NCBI RefSeq assembly: GCF_900101465.1
Contig: NZ_FMZM01000011.1
Span: forward strand, 124,001-188,000
DNA from: Nocardioides lianchengensis
GTDB lineage: Bacteria; Actinomycetota; Actinomycetes; Propionibacteriales; Nocardioidaceae
Length of the DNA: 64,000 nucleotides
Direction: 5' to 3'
The notes under the pieces were generated by a model. That model saw only the letters and a program-made list of their open reading frames with translations, searched no databases and was not told the DNA's origin. Position numbers and translations under genes: made by a program. Within the stretch, counting starts at the first letter, position 1, and each line of letters opens with the position of its first letter. This document shows positions 33,839 to 43,870 of the stretch, in pieces.

Positions 33839-36295
33839 ATGGCCACTGGCGCTCCCCGCCCGTTCACGCCGGCAGGCGAGGACGCACGCGACCTGCGGCG
33901 GCGCACGGTCGGCCGCGACGACCTGCTCGACCACCTCGTGGGCACCTTCCGGACCGCCGCCACGGGACGCCGCCGGGAGCACAGCCTGCTGATCGGCCCC
34001 CGCGGCTCCGGCAAGAGCCACCTGCTCGCGGTCGCGGTCGCGGCACTGCTGGACGACCCCGACCTCGCCGGGCGGTACGCCGTCGCGGGCGTCCCCGAGG
34101 ACGGACTGGGCGTGACCAGACTCGCCGACGTGCTCGACGCCGTGCTGACCACGCTGGGGTCGGCGACCACCGACGATCGCGCTGCCGCGGTTCGGAACGC
34201 CCTCGGCGACCGGGTACTGCTGCTGACCGTCGAGAACCTCGACCGGGTGCTGGGCAACCTCGGTCCGGCGGGCCGCCGCGACCTGCGGGCCTGGCTCCGG
34301 TCGTCCGGGACCCTCGTCCTGGCGACCACCTCGACCGTGCCGGATGCGCTCCGGGAGGAGGACTGGTCGGGCACCTTCACCGACCTGGCCCTGACCGCCC
34401 TCGCCGCCGACGATGCGACCGAGCTGGTCACGCTGCTGGCCCGCGACCGCGGCGACCACGCGGCCGCCGAGCTCCTCGCCGGCGCGACCGGCCGCGCCCG
34501 ACTCGCGGCGCTCGGCCACCTGACCGGAGGCTCGCCGCGATCCTGGACGATCCTGGCCGGGTTGCTGGACGAGCGGTCCCTCGACGAGCTGACCCCGGCC
34601 GTCGTCCGGCTCGTGGAGCGGCTGGTGCCCCACCACCAGCAGCTGCTGTGGGAGCTGCCCCCGAACGAGCAGCGGGTGGTCCGCGCCCTCGCCGACGGCG
34701 GCTCGACGACGCTCACGGTCGGGGACCTGAGCGACCGGGCCGACCTCGGCCAGGCCGTCACCTCGACCACGCTGAAGCGACTGGCCGCGGGCGGGTGGGT
34801 CACGAGCGCGAAGCTGCGGACCGGCGACCGGCGCCGGACCTGGTACCGGCTCCGCGACCCGCTGCTGCGCCACCACGTCCAGGACCGCTCGGGGCAGACG
34901 CAGCCGCTCGCGCAGGCCGCCGCTCTCCTTCGCGTCCTGCTGGACCCCGCGGAGCGCGAGCGGCACCGACCGGCCGAGCCGCCGGGCACGGACCTGCTCC
35001 GCGAGCTCGCGGCGACCCTGGACCGGGTCTCCGAGCCCCTCACCCCCAACCCGGCACTGCGTCGGGACGTCGACGGCCTCCAGCTGCTCGCCCACCAGTG
35101 GCAGGCCCGCGAGGACCTGACCTACCTCGGGACCGACCTCGTCGAGCTGGTCGACCGCGCGCGGGACGGATCGACGGGCGACCTCGCGGAGGCCGTCGGC
35201 GCGCTGCTCCGCGCGGCGGACGGGAGCGGGCTGACCGCCCCGGAGGCCGTCCTGCTCGACCTGACCGCCGTCACCTGGGACGCGCACCGCGACCCGGCCG
35301 CGACCCGGGCCGCCCTGGCCGGGCTCGCCCCGGCCGCCGGTGAGACGGGGCTGCTCCGCCCCCTCGACACCACCATCGCCGCGCTGGCCGCCGAGCACAC
35401 CGGCCAGGGCGCGTTCGACCACGCGCGCGAGCTGCACGAGCTGCTCGTCGACCTCCGGGGCGAGCACGCCGGCCGGCTGCACCCCGCCAGCCTCGCCGCC
35501 CGGGGCGACCTGGCCTGGGCGACCGCGATGGCCGGGGACGTCGCCGGCAGCCTGGCGCTCCACGAGGAGGTCGTCGCCGACGCGGTCGACGCCCTCGGCG
35601 CCATCGACCCGACCACGCTCCGCCTCCGGCAGTCCCAGGCCGTGGTCCGGGGCTGGGCGGGCTCGCCCGAGCCGGCGGCCGAGGAGGTCGTGGCCCTGGT
35701 CGCCGATCTGGAGGAGGTCGGCGCGCCCGGCCAGACCGACCTGCTGCGGGCCCGGGCCTGGCTGGGCCGTGACCTCGGCCGCCAGGGCCGGTATGACGAG
35801 CAGGTTCGTGAGCTCGAGCGACTCCTCCCCGAGGCGGTCACGACGTACGGCGCGAGCGCGCACACCGTCCGCTTCCTCCGGTCCGACCTCGCGGCCGCGC
35901 GCGCCCGGGCCGGCGACCACGAGGGCGCAGCGGCCGACCTCGACGCGGTCGTCGCCGACGCCACGGGGGCCGACGAGCCGACCGGCACCCTGGCCCTCCA
36001 CCACCGGGCCCGCCGGGCGGCCGTCGCCGTCGGCGCGGGCGACCGGGCCGGTGCCCTGCGGTTCCTGGTCGCCCTGGCCGACGACGCTCCGCCGCCGCGC
36101 CCCCTGCACGACTGGTGCGTCCTGAGCGTCCTCGCCGTCACCGACGGGCCCGCGGACGCGGCCGTGACCGAGGCCCTCGGGGCGGAGACCGGCCTGCTGG
36201 CCCGCGTCGCCGCGGCGCGCGCCGGCGACGAGGAGGCGCTGGTGGCCCTGCCACCCGAGCTGGCCGCGGCGCTGGACCACCCACCCGGTGGCTGA
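33839..36295 (+). CDS. Large P-loop ATPase with TPR-like C-terminus (STAND-type)
   Basis: An 818-aa protein with an AAA/STAND-like ATPase at about 20-330: Walker A GPRGSGKS near 58-65, Walker B-like VLLLTVENLDRVLG, a sensor-like ATTSTVPDAL, and a winged-helix segment near 280-330 (VTSTTLKRLAAGGWVTSAKL). From about 380 on it is helical with TPR-like repeats (FDHARELHELLVDLRGEHAG, SLALHEEVVADAVDALGA). Such layouts serve in signalling or as sensors in bacterial defence, but no effector domain (nuclease, TIR, protease) is seen. It is alone in its unit. The promoter region is low in GC and the last residues PGG-stop come from a repeat. Confidence 0.75.
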   Translation: MATGAPRPFTPAGEDARDLRRRTVGRDDLLDHLVGTFRTAATGRRREHSLLIGPRGSGKSHLLAVAVAALLDDPDLAGRYAVAGVPEDGLGVTRLADVLDAVLTTLGSATTDDRAAAVRNALGDRVLLLTVENLDRVLGNLGPAGRRDLRAWLRSSGTLVLATTSTVPDALREEDWSGTFTDLALTALAADDATELVTLLARDRGDHAAAELLAGATGRARLAALGHLTGGSPRSWTILAGLLDERSLDELTPAVVRLVERLVPHHQQLLWELPPNEQRVVRALADGGSTTLTVGDLSDRADLGQAVTSTTLKRLAAGGWVTSAKLRTGDRRRTWYRLRDPLLRHHVQDRSGQTQPLAQAAALLRVLLDPAERERHRPAEPPGTDLLRELAATLDRVSEPLTPNPALRRDVDGLQLLAHQWQAREDLTYLGTDLVELVDRARDGSTGDLAEAVGALLRAADGSGLTAPEAVLLDLTAVTWDAHRDPAATRAALAGLAPAAGETGLLRPLDTTIAALAAEHTGQGAFDHARELHELLVDLRGEHAGRLHPASLAARGDLAWATAMAGDVAGSLALHEEVVADAVDALGAIDPTTLRLRQSQAVVRGWAGSPEPAAEEVVALVADLEEVGAPGQTDLLRARAWLGRDLGRQGRYDEQVRELERLLPEAVTTYGASAHTVRFLRSDLAAARARAGDHEGAAADLDAVVADATGADEPTGTLALHHRARRAAVAVGAGDRAGALRFLVALADDAPPPRPLHDWCVLSVLAVTDGPADAAVTEALGAETGLLARVAAARAGDEEALVALPPELAAALDHPPGG

Positions 36296-36330
36296 GGAGG
36301 TCGCGCAGCGACCGGCTCGAGACCCGGTGG
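36285..36330. repeat. Modular repeat, left half only
   Basis: CCGGTGGCTGAGG, stem GGTCGC-GCA-GCGACC (36299-36313), then CTCGAGACCCGGTGG. The right half is missing. It overlaps the ATPase stop codon. Confidence 0.75.
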
Positions 36331-36359
36331 CCCGACGACGGAGGACCAACCGCGAAGGG

Positions 36360-37595
<1,236 letters not shown>

Positions 37596-37704
37596 GACGC
37601 GACAGCCTAACGGCGTCCACGCCGGGGGCCGACCGCCCCACTCGTCGGCGGGACCCAAGTTCCGCGCCCGAACCCCTGAGGGGGTGCGACCTACGCTGGC
37701 CGGC

Positions 37705-38307
37705 GTGCCCCCCACCCACCCCGGCCGCACCGCGACCCGGCGCCCCTCCGAGCCGCGCGCGCGACTGCTCCGCACGGCGGCGTCGCTCTTCTACCGCGAG
37801 GGCATCAACGGCGTCGGGGTGGACCGCGTGCTCGCCGAGGCCGGGGTCACCCGGGCCACGATGTACCGCCACTTCCCCGGCAAGGAGGCGCTGGTGACGG
37901 CGTACCTCGAGCTGGAGGACGCCACCGTCAAGCAGCTCGTCGCCGACGCCGAGGCCGCCGGTGGCTCACCGCCCGAGCTGCTCGCCGCCGTCATCGAGGG
38001 CATCGCCCAGGACGCGACCCGGCTGCACACCCGCGGCTGCCCGTTCATCAACGCCAGCGCCGAGTTCCCGGACCCCGCGAGCCCGGTGCGCGCCGTCGTA
38101 CGACGCCACCGCGACTGGTTCCGGCAGACCCTGACCGAGCTGACCACCGCCGCCGGCGTGGGCGACCCCGCTCAGGTCGCCGCCGCGCTGGTGCTGCTGC
38201 GCGACGCGATGCTGGTCGGCGGCTACCTCGACGGCGACAGCGTCGCCGACACCTTCCGGGCCACGGCCCGCCAGGTCGCGGGCCTCACCCCCACCCCCGG
38301 TGGTTGA
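37705..38307 (+). CDS. TetR-family regulator
   Basis: Regulator of 200 aa: HTH at about 20-65 (RTAASLFYREGINGVGVDRVLAEAGVTRATMYRHF in three helices), then a helical ligand domain with two Cys/His positions (HTRGCPFINASAEF), a pattern seen in a common TetR subgroup. The GTG follows TACGCT (37692-37697) by 7 bases, a leaderless promoter. It is divergent from purD, with no transporter or enzyme next to it, so its target is unclear. The C-terminus PTPGG and the stop are in a repeat. Confidence 0.88.
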   Translation: MPPTHPGRTATRRPSEPRARLLRTAASLFYREGINGVGVDRVLAEAGVTRATMYRHFPGKEALVTAYLELEDATVKQLVADAEAAGGSPPELLAAVIEGIAQDATRLHTRGCPFINASAEFPDPASPVRAVVRRHRDWFRQTLTELTTAAGVGDPAQVAAALVLLRDAMLVGGYLDGDSVADTFRATARQVAGLTPTPGG

Positions 38308-38405
38308 GGAGGGACGAAGTCCCGTCTCGAAACCCCCCAGGCGACGAAGCTGCCCGAGTCTCCGGGGATTCGAGACGGTCGCTGCGCGACCTCCTCGACC
38401 GCCGG
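38297..38405. repeat. Modular palindromic repeat, element H
   Basis: Left CCGGTGGTTGAGGAGGGACG with GGGAC-GAA-GTCCC; right (on the other strand) GGTCGCGCAGCGACC. Inner arms are eroded (CTCGAAACCCCCC / CCGGGGATTCGAG). The stop of the TetR gene (38305-38307) is inside. Confidence 0.75.
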
Positions 38406-38409
38406 TTGA

Positions 38410-39693
38410 TCAGATCAGCTCGTGCCGCACGATCGTGGCGGCCCGCGACGGACCGACGCCGATCACCGAGATCCGCGCGCCTGACATCTTCTCGACGGCC
38501 AGCACGTAGTCCTGGGCGTTCTGCGGGAGGTCCTCGAAGGTGCGCGCCTCGCTGATGTCCTCCCACCAGCCGGGGAAGTACTCGTAGACCGGCACGGCGT
38601 GGTGGAAGTCGGTCTGGTTGACCGGCATCTCGTCGTGGCGGACCCCGTTGACGTCGTACGCGACGCAGACCGGGACCTGGTCGAGGCCGGTGAGCACGTC
38701 GAGCTTGGTGAGCACGAAGTCGGTGACGCCGTTGACGCGGGCGGCGTAGCGGGCGATGACAGCGTCGTACCAACCGCAGCGGCGGGGACGGCCGGTGGTG
38801 GTGCCGTACTCGGCGCCGACCTTGCGGAGGTGCTCGCCGTGATCGTCGAAGAGCTCGGTCGGGAACGGGCCCTCGCCGACGCGGGTCGTGTAGGCCTTCA
38901 CGATGGCGATGACCTGGTCGATGCGCATCGGCGGAATGCCGGAGCCGGTGCAGGCGCCGCCGGCGGTGGCCGACGACGAGGTCACGAACGGGTAGGTGCC
39001 GTGGTCGACGTCGAGCAGGGTGGCCTGGCCGGCCTCCAGCAGCACGACCTCGTCACGGTCGAGGGCCTGGTTGAGCAGCAGTCCGGTGTCGCAGACCATC
39101 GGGGCCAGCCGGTCGGCGTACTCGAGGAGCTCCTCGACGACGGCGTCGACCGTGGCGGCCCGGCGGTTGTAGATCTTGGAGAGCACCTGGTTCTTGTGCT
39201 CGAGGACCGCCTCGACCTTCTGGCGCAGGATCTTCTCGTCGAAGATGTCCTGGATCCGGATGCCGACCCGGTTCATCTTGTCGGCGTACGTCGGACCGAT
39301 GCCGCGGCCGGTGGTGCCCAGGCGGCGGCTGCCGAGGAAGCGCTCGGTGACCTTGTCGAGGGCCCGGTTGTAGCTGGCGATGACGTGGGCGTTCGCGCTG
39401 ACCTTCAGCCGGCTGGTGTCGAGGCCGCGGGCCTCCAGGGCATCGATCTCCTGGAAGAGGACCTCCAGGTCGACCACGACGCCGTTGCCGATCACCGGGG
39501 TGACGTTGGGGCTGAGGATGCCGCTGGGCAGCAGGTGCAGGGCGTACTTCTCGTCGCCGATCACGACCGTGTGGCCCGCGTTGTTGCCGCCGTTGAACTT
39601 CACGACGTGGTCGACGCGGCTGCCGAGCAGGTCGGTCGCCTTGCCCTTCCCCTCGTCGCCCCACTGGGCACCGATGATGGCGATGGCGGGCAT
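38410..39693 (-). CDS. purA: Adenylosuccinate synthase PurA
   Basis: First step from IMP to AMP: IMP + aspartate + GTP to adenylosuccinate; 427 aa. GTP loop QWGDEGKGK at the N-terminus with the catalytic Asp, KFNGGNNAGHTV with the catalytic His, TGRGIGPTYADK, and LTKLDVL near the end. GAGGAG precedes the ATG at 39693. Unlike most genes here it has a leader of about 57 bases with a hairpin and U-run (39710-39746) that could act as a premature terminator. Confidence 0.96.
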   Translation of the reverse strand: MPAIAIIGAQWGDEGKGKATDLLGSRVDHVVKFNGGNNAGHTVVIGDEKYALHLLPSGILSPNVTPVIGNGVVVDLEVLFQEIDALEARGLDTSRLKVSANAHVIASYNRALDKVTERFLGSRRLGTTGRGIGPTYADKMNRVGIRIQDIFDEKILRQKVEAVLEHKNQVLSKIYNRRAATVDAVVEELLEYADRLAPMVCDTGLLLNQALDRDEVVLLEAGQATLLDVDHGTYPFVTSSSATAGGACTGSGIPPMRIDQVIAIVKAYTTRVGEGPFPTELFDDHGEHLRKVGAEYGTTTGRPRRCGWYDAVIARYAARVNGVTDFVLTKLDVLTGLDQVPVCVAYDVNGVRHDEMPVNQTDFHHAVPVYEYFPGWWEDISEARTFEDLPQNAQDYVLAVEKMSGARISVIGVGPSRAATIVRHELI

Positions 39694-39709
39694 CTGCTCT
39701 CCTCGTCAC

Positions 39710-39746
39710 AAATAAAAGAGGCCCCGGCACAAGTGCACCGGAGCTC
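39710..39746 (-). promoter_or_regulatory. purA leader hairpin followed by a U-run (possible attenuator)
   Basis: Read on the minus strand: 5'-GAGCTCCGGTGCAC then TT then GTGCCGGGGCCTC (39718-39746), pairing as GAG/CTC, CUCCGG/CCGGGG (one wobble and one bulge), CAC/GUG with a 2-base loop. UUUUAUUU follows at once (39710-39717). The likely -10 is TAGCGT at 39757-39762, so the transcript begins at about the hairpin. U-runs are rare in this DNA. Confidence 0.6.
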
Positions 39747-39809
39747 TTGCGACCTCACGCTACCAAAGAACGCCCTCCGGCCCTCATGGCCGCGGGATAG
39801 GTTCGCCGC

Positions 39810-40724
39810 GTGGACCCCCTCCTCGTCATCACCAACAGCGACGCCGGGACCTCGGACGAGGAGACCCTCGGACGAGCCCTGGCCGTGCTGCGCGAGCACG
39901 CCTCGGTCGAGGTGGTCGGCACCTCCAACCCCGGCGAGCTCGACGGCGCGCTGACCCGGGCCGGCTCGCGGCGCATCGTCGTGGCGGGCGGGGACGGCAG
40001 CATCCACGCGGTCGTCAAGGCGCTCTACCGGCGTCACGACCTGGCCGGCAGCGTCCTGGGCCTGCTCCCGCTCGGCACCGGCAACGACTTCGCCCGCGGC
40101 AACGGCATCCCGCTCGACGTCGAGGACGCCGCCCACGTCGTCCTGGAGGGCCGGGTCGCGCCGATGGACCTGATCGTGGACGAGCTCGGCGAGATCGTGG
40201 TCAACAGCGTGCACGCCGGCGCCGGGGCGCAGGCCAGTCGCCGTGGGGCGCGCTGGAAGACGCGGCTGCACGCGGTCGGGGTCGGCAAGGCCAACCTCGG
40301 CAAGCTGGGCTACCCGATCGGAGCCGCGCTCGCGGCGGTCCAGCCGCCGTTCATCCGGGTCCGCATCGAGGTCGACGGCGAGGTCGTCTGCGACTTCGAC
40401 CAGCCCGTCCTGATGGTCGCCGTCGGCAACGGCTCCTCCGTCGGCGGAGGCACGGTGCTCACGCCCGGCGCCGATCCGGGTGACGGCCGGGTCGACGTGA
40501 TGATCTCCCGCTCGGTCGGTCCCCTGGCCCGCCTCGGGTACGTCGCCCAGCTGGTCCGCGGCCGGCACCAGACGCGCGACGACGTCATCGCGCTGCGTGG
40601 CTCGACGGTGTCGGTGCGCGGCGAGGAGTTCTGGTGCAGCGCGGACGGCGAGATCTACGGCCCCGAGCGCGCCCGCACCTGGCGGGTCGAGCCGGCGGCG
40701 TACTCGCTCATCGTCCCGACCTGA
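39810..40724 (+). CDS. Diacylglycerol kinase-family lipid kinase
   Basis: Predicted lipid kinase of 304 aa with the family motifs GGDGSIHAVV and LPLGTGNDFARG (nucleotide and Mg binding), and the C-terminal domain with GDGRVDVMI. Members phosphorylate diacylglycerol, sphingoid bases or related lipids. The GTG start follows TAGGTT (39798-39803) by 6 bases. Divergent from purA across 116 bases. No operon partner. Confidence 0.9.
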   Translation: MDPLLVITNSDAGTSDEETLGRALAVLREHASVEVVGTSNPGELDGALTRAGSRRIVVAGGDGSIHAVVKALYRRHDLAGSVLGLLPLGTGNDFARGNGIPLDVEDAAHVVLEGRVAPMDLIVDELGEIVVNSVHAGAGAQASRRGARWKTRLHAVGVGKANLGKLGYPIGAALAAVQPPFIRVRIEVDGEVVCDFDQPVLMVAVGNGSSVGGGTVLTPGADPGDGRVDVMISRSVGPLARLGYVAQLVRGRHQTRDDVIALRGSTVSVRGEEFWCSADGEIYGPERARTWRVEPAAYSLIVPT

Positions 40725-40737
40725 CCTCCGCTTCTCC

Positions 40738-40785
40738 GCTGGTTGAGGTGCGAGGGCCGCCAGGCCCGAGCCTCGAAACCAGTGG
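40738..40785. repeat. Modular repeat, left half only
   Basis: GCTGGTTGAGGTG, stem GCGAGGGCC...GGCCCGAGC type, then CTCGAAACCAG. Related to element B, right half missing. Lies between convergent genes. Confidence 0.7.
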
Positions 40786-40816
40786 CTTCCTTCGCATCTC
40801 CACCAGCGGCAGCGCG

Positions 40817-41809
40817 TCAGAGCCAGCCGCGCCGGGTCGCCTCGACGCCCGCCTGGAACCGGCTGTCGGCACCGAGCTCGGCCAGGATGTCGGCGACGCG
40901 GCGCCGTACGGTCCGGAGGCTGACGCCGAGGCGGCGGGCGATCTGCTCGTCCTGGGCGCCGGTGGCGAGCTGCTGCAGCAGGAAGTGCCGCAGGTCGGGG
41001 CGGGTCTCGGGGCCGTCGAGCCCCGTGACGGGCACGGCACGGTCCCACAGCGCCTCGAACCAGAGGGTGAGCGCCTCGACCAGGCCGCGCTGGCGGGTCA
41101 GGGTCCGCGGCTCGTCGCCGAAGCCGAGCGGCTCCGGCATGATCGCGTGCGTCGTCCCGATGATGAACAGCCGCGTCGGCAGGTCGGGCAGCACCCGCAC
41201 CTGCTCGCCCGCCTCGGCCCGCAGCACCAGGGTCTCGCGGGCCTCGGTCAGCGCCCGGACGGGATAGATGGCCCGCGACTGGCGCCCCTCCGCGACGCAG
41301 GCGGCGACCACGGCCGCCATGGCCTCCTCGCGCGGACGCTGGAACTGCTCGGGGCGCAGCCACAGCAGGTCGCCCTTGCTCGCCCCGATCAGCGCGGACA
41401 GCAGCTGCACCGGCTGGCCGCCGGAGCTCACCTCCCCGTCCAGGGGTACGACGTCGAGCACCTCGCCCGGGGCCGGCTTGGCCGCCGGGGCGGTCAGGAA
41501 CGGGATCGCCGCCGCGACCGCGTCGAGCTGGGCGTGCGCGCGGGCGGCCGAGTCAGCTGTCTCGGTGAGCATCTGACCCACCGCCTCCACCGGGCCGGCG
41601 ACGAACAGCCGTGAGTCCTCGATCCGGGCGATGCCGTGCTCGAGGAGGGGCGCGAGCTCGCCCATCAGGTCCTCGAGCTCGACGTGCAGGGTCGCGGCCA
41701 CCGAGACCAGCTCGCGGCCGCTCTGCCCGAGGACGCGGTGGTAAAGACGATCGACGGGCTTCGGGAACCCCAGGGCGGTGAGCAGGGACTCTGCCGACTG
41801 ACGGGCCAT
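40817..41809 (-). CDS. TrmB-like and LuxR-type HTH transcriptional regulator
   Basis: Regulator of 330 aa. The N-terminal part has TrmB-like features (ESLLTALGFPKPVDRLYHRVL and AATLHVELEDLMGELAPLLEHG, a winged helix without obvious DNA contact). A central sensor-like domain follows. The C-terminal 65 residues are a LuxR/GerE helix-turn-helix (LLQQLATGAQDEQIARRLGVSLRTVRRRVADIL split over its helices). The start is leaderless: TAAGTT (41816-41821, minus) lies 6 bases before the ATG. It is divergent from lysS. This kind of regulator usually controls genes elsewhere or specialised metabolism. Confidence 0.85.
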   Translation of the reverse strand: MARQSAESLLTALGFPKPVDRLYHRVLGQSGRELVSVAATLHVELEDLMGELAPLLEHGIARIEDSRLFVAGPVEAVGQMLTETADSAARAHAQLDAVAAAIPFLTAPAAKPAPGEVLDVVPLDGEVSSGGQPVQLLSALIGASKGDLLWLRPEQFQRPREEAMAAVVAACVAEGRQSRAIYPVRALTEARETLVLRAEAGEQVRVLPDLPTRLFIIGTTHAIMPEPLGFGDEPRTLTRQRGLVEALTLWFEALWDRAVPVTGLDGPETRPDLRHFLLQQLATGAQDEQIARRLGVSLRTVRRRVADILAELGADSRFQAGVEATRRGWL

Positions 41810-41976
41810 GGTGGCAACTTAGGGCCAGCGGCCGTTCATAGCCAGGTGGCACGGACCGGTCAATGTCATGATCGGCGGACGTCGGCCGGTCCGCTGCCCG
41901 TCTCGGGGGAGGCGGCGCGCCGGACGACCGGGCGCACCCGGGGGGATGCACCCGGACGACCGACGTCCCGCAAGGG

Positions 41977-42008
41977 CGCCGGAACCGCCACAGGGGACGG
42001 TTCCGGCG
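41977..42008 (+). promoter_or_regulatory. Hairpin upstream of lysS
   Basis: CGCCGGAACCG (41977-41987) and CGGTTCCGGCG (41998-42008) are perfect 11-base arms around 10 bases. It lies about 66 bases before the ATG and 18 bases upstream of a likely -10 (TACGCT, 42026-42031), so it is probably DNA-level, not part of the transcript from that promoter. Confidence 0.4.
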
Positions 42009-42073
42009 TCCTTCCCCGCGGCGACTACGCTGGCCGGTCGGACCGACATCCACCGAGCAGGAGCGTTCGCGGC

Positions 42074-43795
42074 ATGGCACGAGGCAGCAACCAGGGCGAG
42101 CCCACCGACTGGGTGACCCGCGCCGCCGACGACACCGTGCGGCACGCCGGCGAGCGCGGCGGCGACGCCGACCGGGTCATCACCTGCGCGTCCGGCGCGA
42201 GCCCGTCGGGGCCGATCCACCTCGGCAACCTGCGCGAGTTCCTGACGCCGCACCTGGTGGCCGAGGAGATCGGGCGCCGCGGCATCGCCGTACGCCACCT
42301 GCACAGCTGGGACGACTACGACCGGTTCCGCAAGGTGCCCGCCGGCGTCGACCCGTCCTGGAGCGAGCACATCGGGCGGCCGCTGTCCGCCGTACCGGAT
42401 CCGTGGGCGTGCCACGAGTCGTGGGCCGAGCACTTCAAGGCCCCCCTCCGCGAGGCGCTCGCCGAGCTCGGCGTGGAGATGCTGGAGATCTCGCAGACCG
42501 AGCAGTACCGCGCCGGCGCCTACACCGAGCAGGTCCTGCACGCGATCCGGCACCGTGACGTCATCGAGGACGTGCTGGCCAAGCACCGCACCAAGAAGGC
42601 CGACCCGGAGCCCGAGAACGCCCAGGAGGCCGAGGCGCTCGCCGACTCGGTCGCCGACGCCGACGAGGCCGCCGGGTCGGGTGACCTGGCCCGCTTCCCC
42701 TACAAGCCCTACTGCCGCGAGTGCGGCCGCGACACCGTCGAGGTCACCGCCTGGGACGACGAGACGACCGACCTGTCCTACACCTGCTCGTCGTGCGGGT
42801 TCACCGGCGTCACCAACGTCGCGACCCAGCACGAGGGCAAGCTGGTGTGGAAGGTCGACTGGCCGATGCGCTGGGCCTACGAGGGCGTCGACTTCGAGCC
42901 GGGCGGGCTCGACCACTCCACGCCGGGGTCGTCGTACACGGTCGGCAAGGAGCTGGTGAAGCGGGTCTTCGACTTCCGGGCGCCGTCGTACGTCGCGTAC
43001 GCGTTCGTGGGCTTCGCCGGCATGCAGAAGATGTCCTCGTCCTCGGGCGGCGTGCCGACCGCTTCCGACGCGCTGCAGATCCTGGAGGCGCCGATCCTGC
43101 GCTGGCTCTACGCGCGCCGGCAGCCCAAGCAGGCCTTCGACATCGACTTCGGCGCCGAGGTCGTGCGCCTGTACGACGAGTGGGACGCGCTCGGCCGCAA
43201 GGCCGCGAACCCCGACAAGCGCGACGCGACCGTGCTCGCCTTCGAGCGGGCGTCGTCGACCGCCGCGGCGGGCGTGCTGCCGACGCCGCGCGTCGTCGTG
43301 CCCTTCCGGCTGCTGTCGTCGGTGGCCGACGTGACCGCCGGCAACCTCGACCAGGTCAGCCGGATCGTCGGCGAGGTCGGCCACCCGCACGACTCGATCC
43401 GCGACCTCGAGCCGCGGCTGGTCAAGGCGGCGACCTGGGCGACCGAGTTCGTGCCCGAGTCCGAGCGCACGACCGTCCGGACGTCGCCGGACCTCGAGCG
43501 GCTGGCTGCGCTCGACGAGGACGAGGAGCGCTGGCTGGCCCAGCTGCTCGACCGGCTTCCCGACACTCCCTCCCCCGACGAGCTGACCGCGCTGATCTAC
43601 GGCGTGCCCAAGCTGGCGCGCGGGCTCGGTCTCGACGACGCCCCGACGGACCAGGTCAAGGCCGATCAGAAGGCCTTCTTCAAGCTGCTCTACAACCTCC
43701 TGGTCGACGCCGACCGCGGCCCGCGGCTGCCCACGCTGTTCCTCGCGCTGGGCTCGGAGCGGGTCCGGTCGCTGCTGCGGGCGCCGCAGCTGTAA
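42074..43795 (+). CDS. lysS: Lysyl-tRNA synthetase, class I
   Basis: Charges tRNA-Lys with lysine. This 573-aa enzyme is class I, the archaeal/spirochaete type: it has the HIGH-like motif SGPIHLGN near 42-50 and KMSSSSG near 320, and lacks class II motifs. A zinc-like CxxC pair occurs twice (CREC and CSSC). The start at 42074 follows CAGGAGCG by a good distance; transcription from TACGCT at 42026-42031 would leave a leader of about 36 bases. The stop codon itself is the first three bases of a long palindrome. The gene faces the TrmB/LuxR regulator. Confidence 0.95.
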   Translation: MARGSNQGEPTDWVTRAADDTVRHAGERGGDADRVITCASGASPSGPIHLGNLREFLTPHLVAEEIGRRGIAVRHLHSWDDYDRFRKVPAGVDPSWSEHIGRPLSAVPDPWACHESWAEHFKAPLREALAELGVEMLEISQTEQYRAGAYTEQVLHAIRHRDVIEDVLAKHRTKKADPEPENAQEAEALADSVADADEAAGSGDLARFPYKPYCRECGRDTVEVTAWDDETTDLSYTCSSCGFTGVTNVATQHEGKLVWKVDWPMRWAYEGVDFEPGGLDHSTPGSSYTVGKELVKRVFDFRAPSYVAYAFVGFAGMQKMSSSSGGVPTASDALQILEAPILRWLYARRQPKQAFDIDFGAEVVRLYDEWDALGRKAANPDKRDATVLAFERASSTAAAGVLPTPRVVVPFRLLSSVADVTAGNLDQVSRIVGEVGHPHDSIRDLEPRLVKAATWATEFVPESERTTVRTSPDLERLAALDEDEERWLAQLLDRLPDTPSPDELTALIYGVPKLARGLGLDDAPTDQVKADQKAFFKLLYNLLVDADRGPRLPTLFLALGSERVRSLLRAPQL

Positions 43796-43858
43796 CGCGA
43801 CGTTCGCCGCACTGGGTACGCGCTGCAGCGCGTACCTAGTGCGGCGAACGTCGCGTTA
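43793..43858. terminator. 66-base near-perfect palindrome at the end of lysS
   Basis: Reads the same on both strands except one symmetrical pair; the centre is GTACGCGCTGCAGCGCGTAC and the ends are TAACGCGACG / CGTCGCGTTA. The lysS stop codon TAA is its first triplet. It lies between convergent genes and could terminate both. Confidence 0.7.
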
Positions 43859-43870
43859 CATGGGGGGCGC

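Noticed and set aside
41977..42008. T-box leader controlling lysS
   Set aside because: No T-box core sequence or specifier loop is seen and the hairpin lies upstream of the likely promoter.
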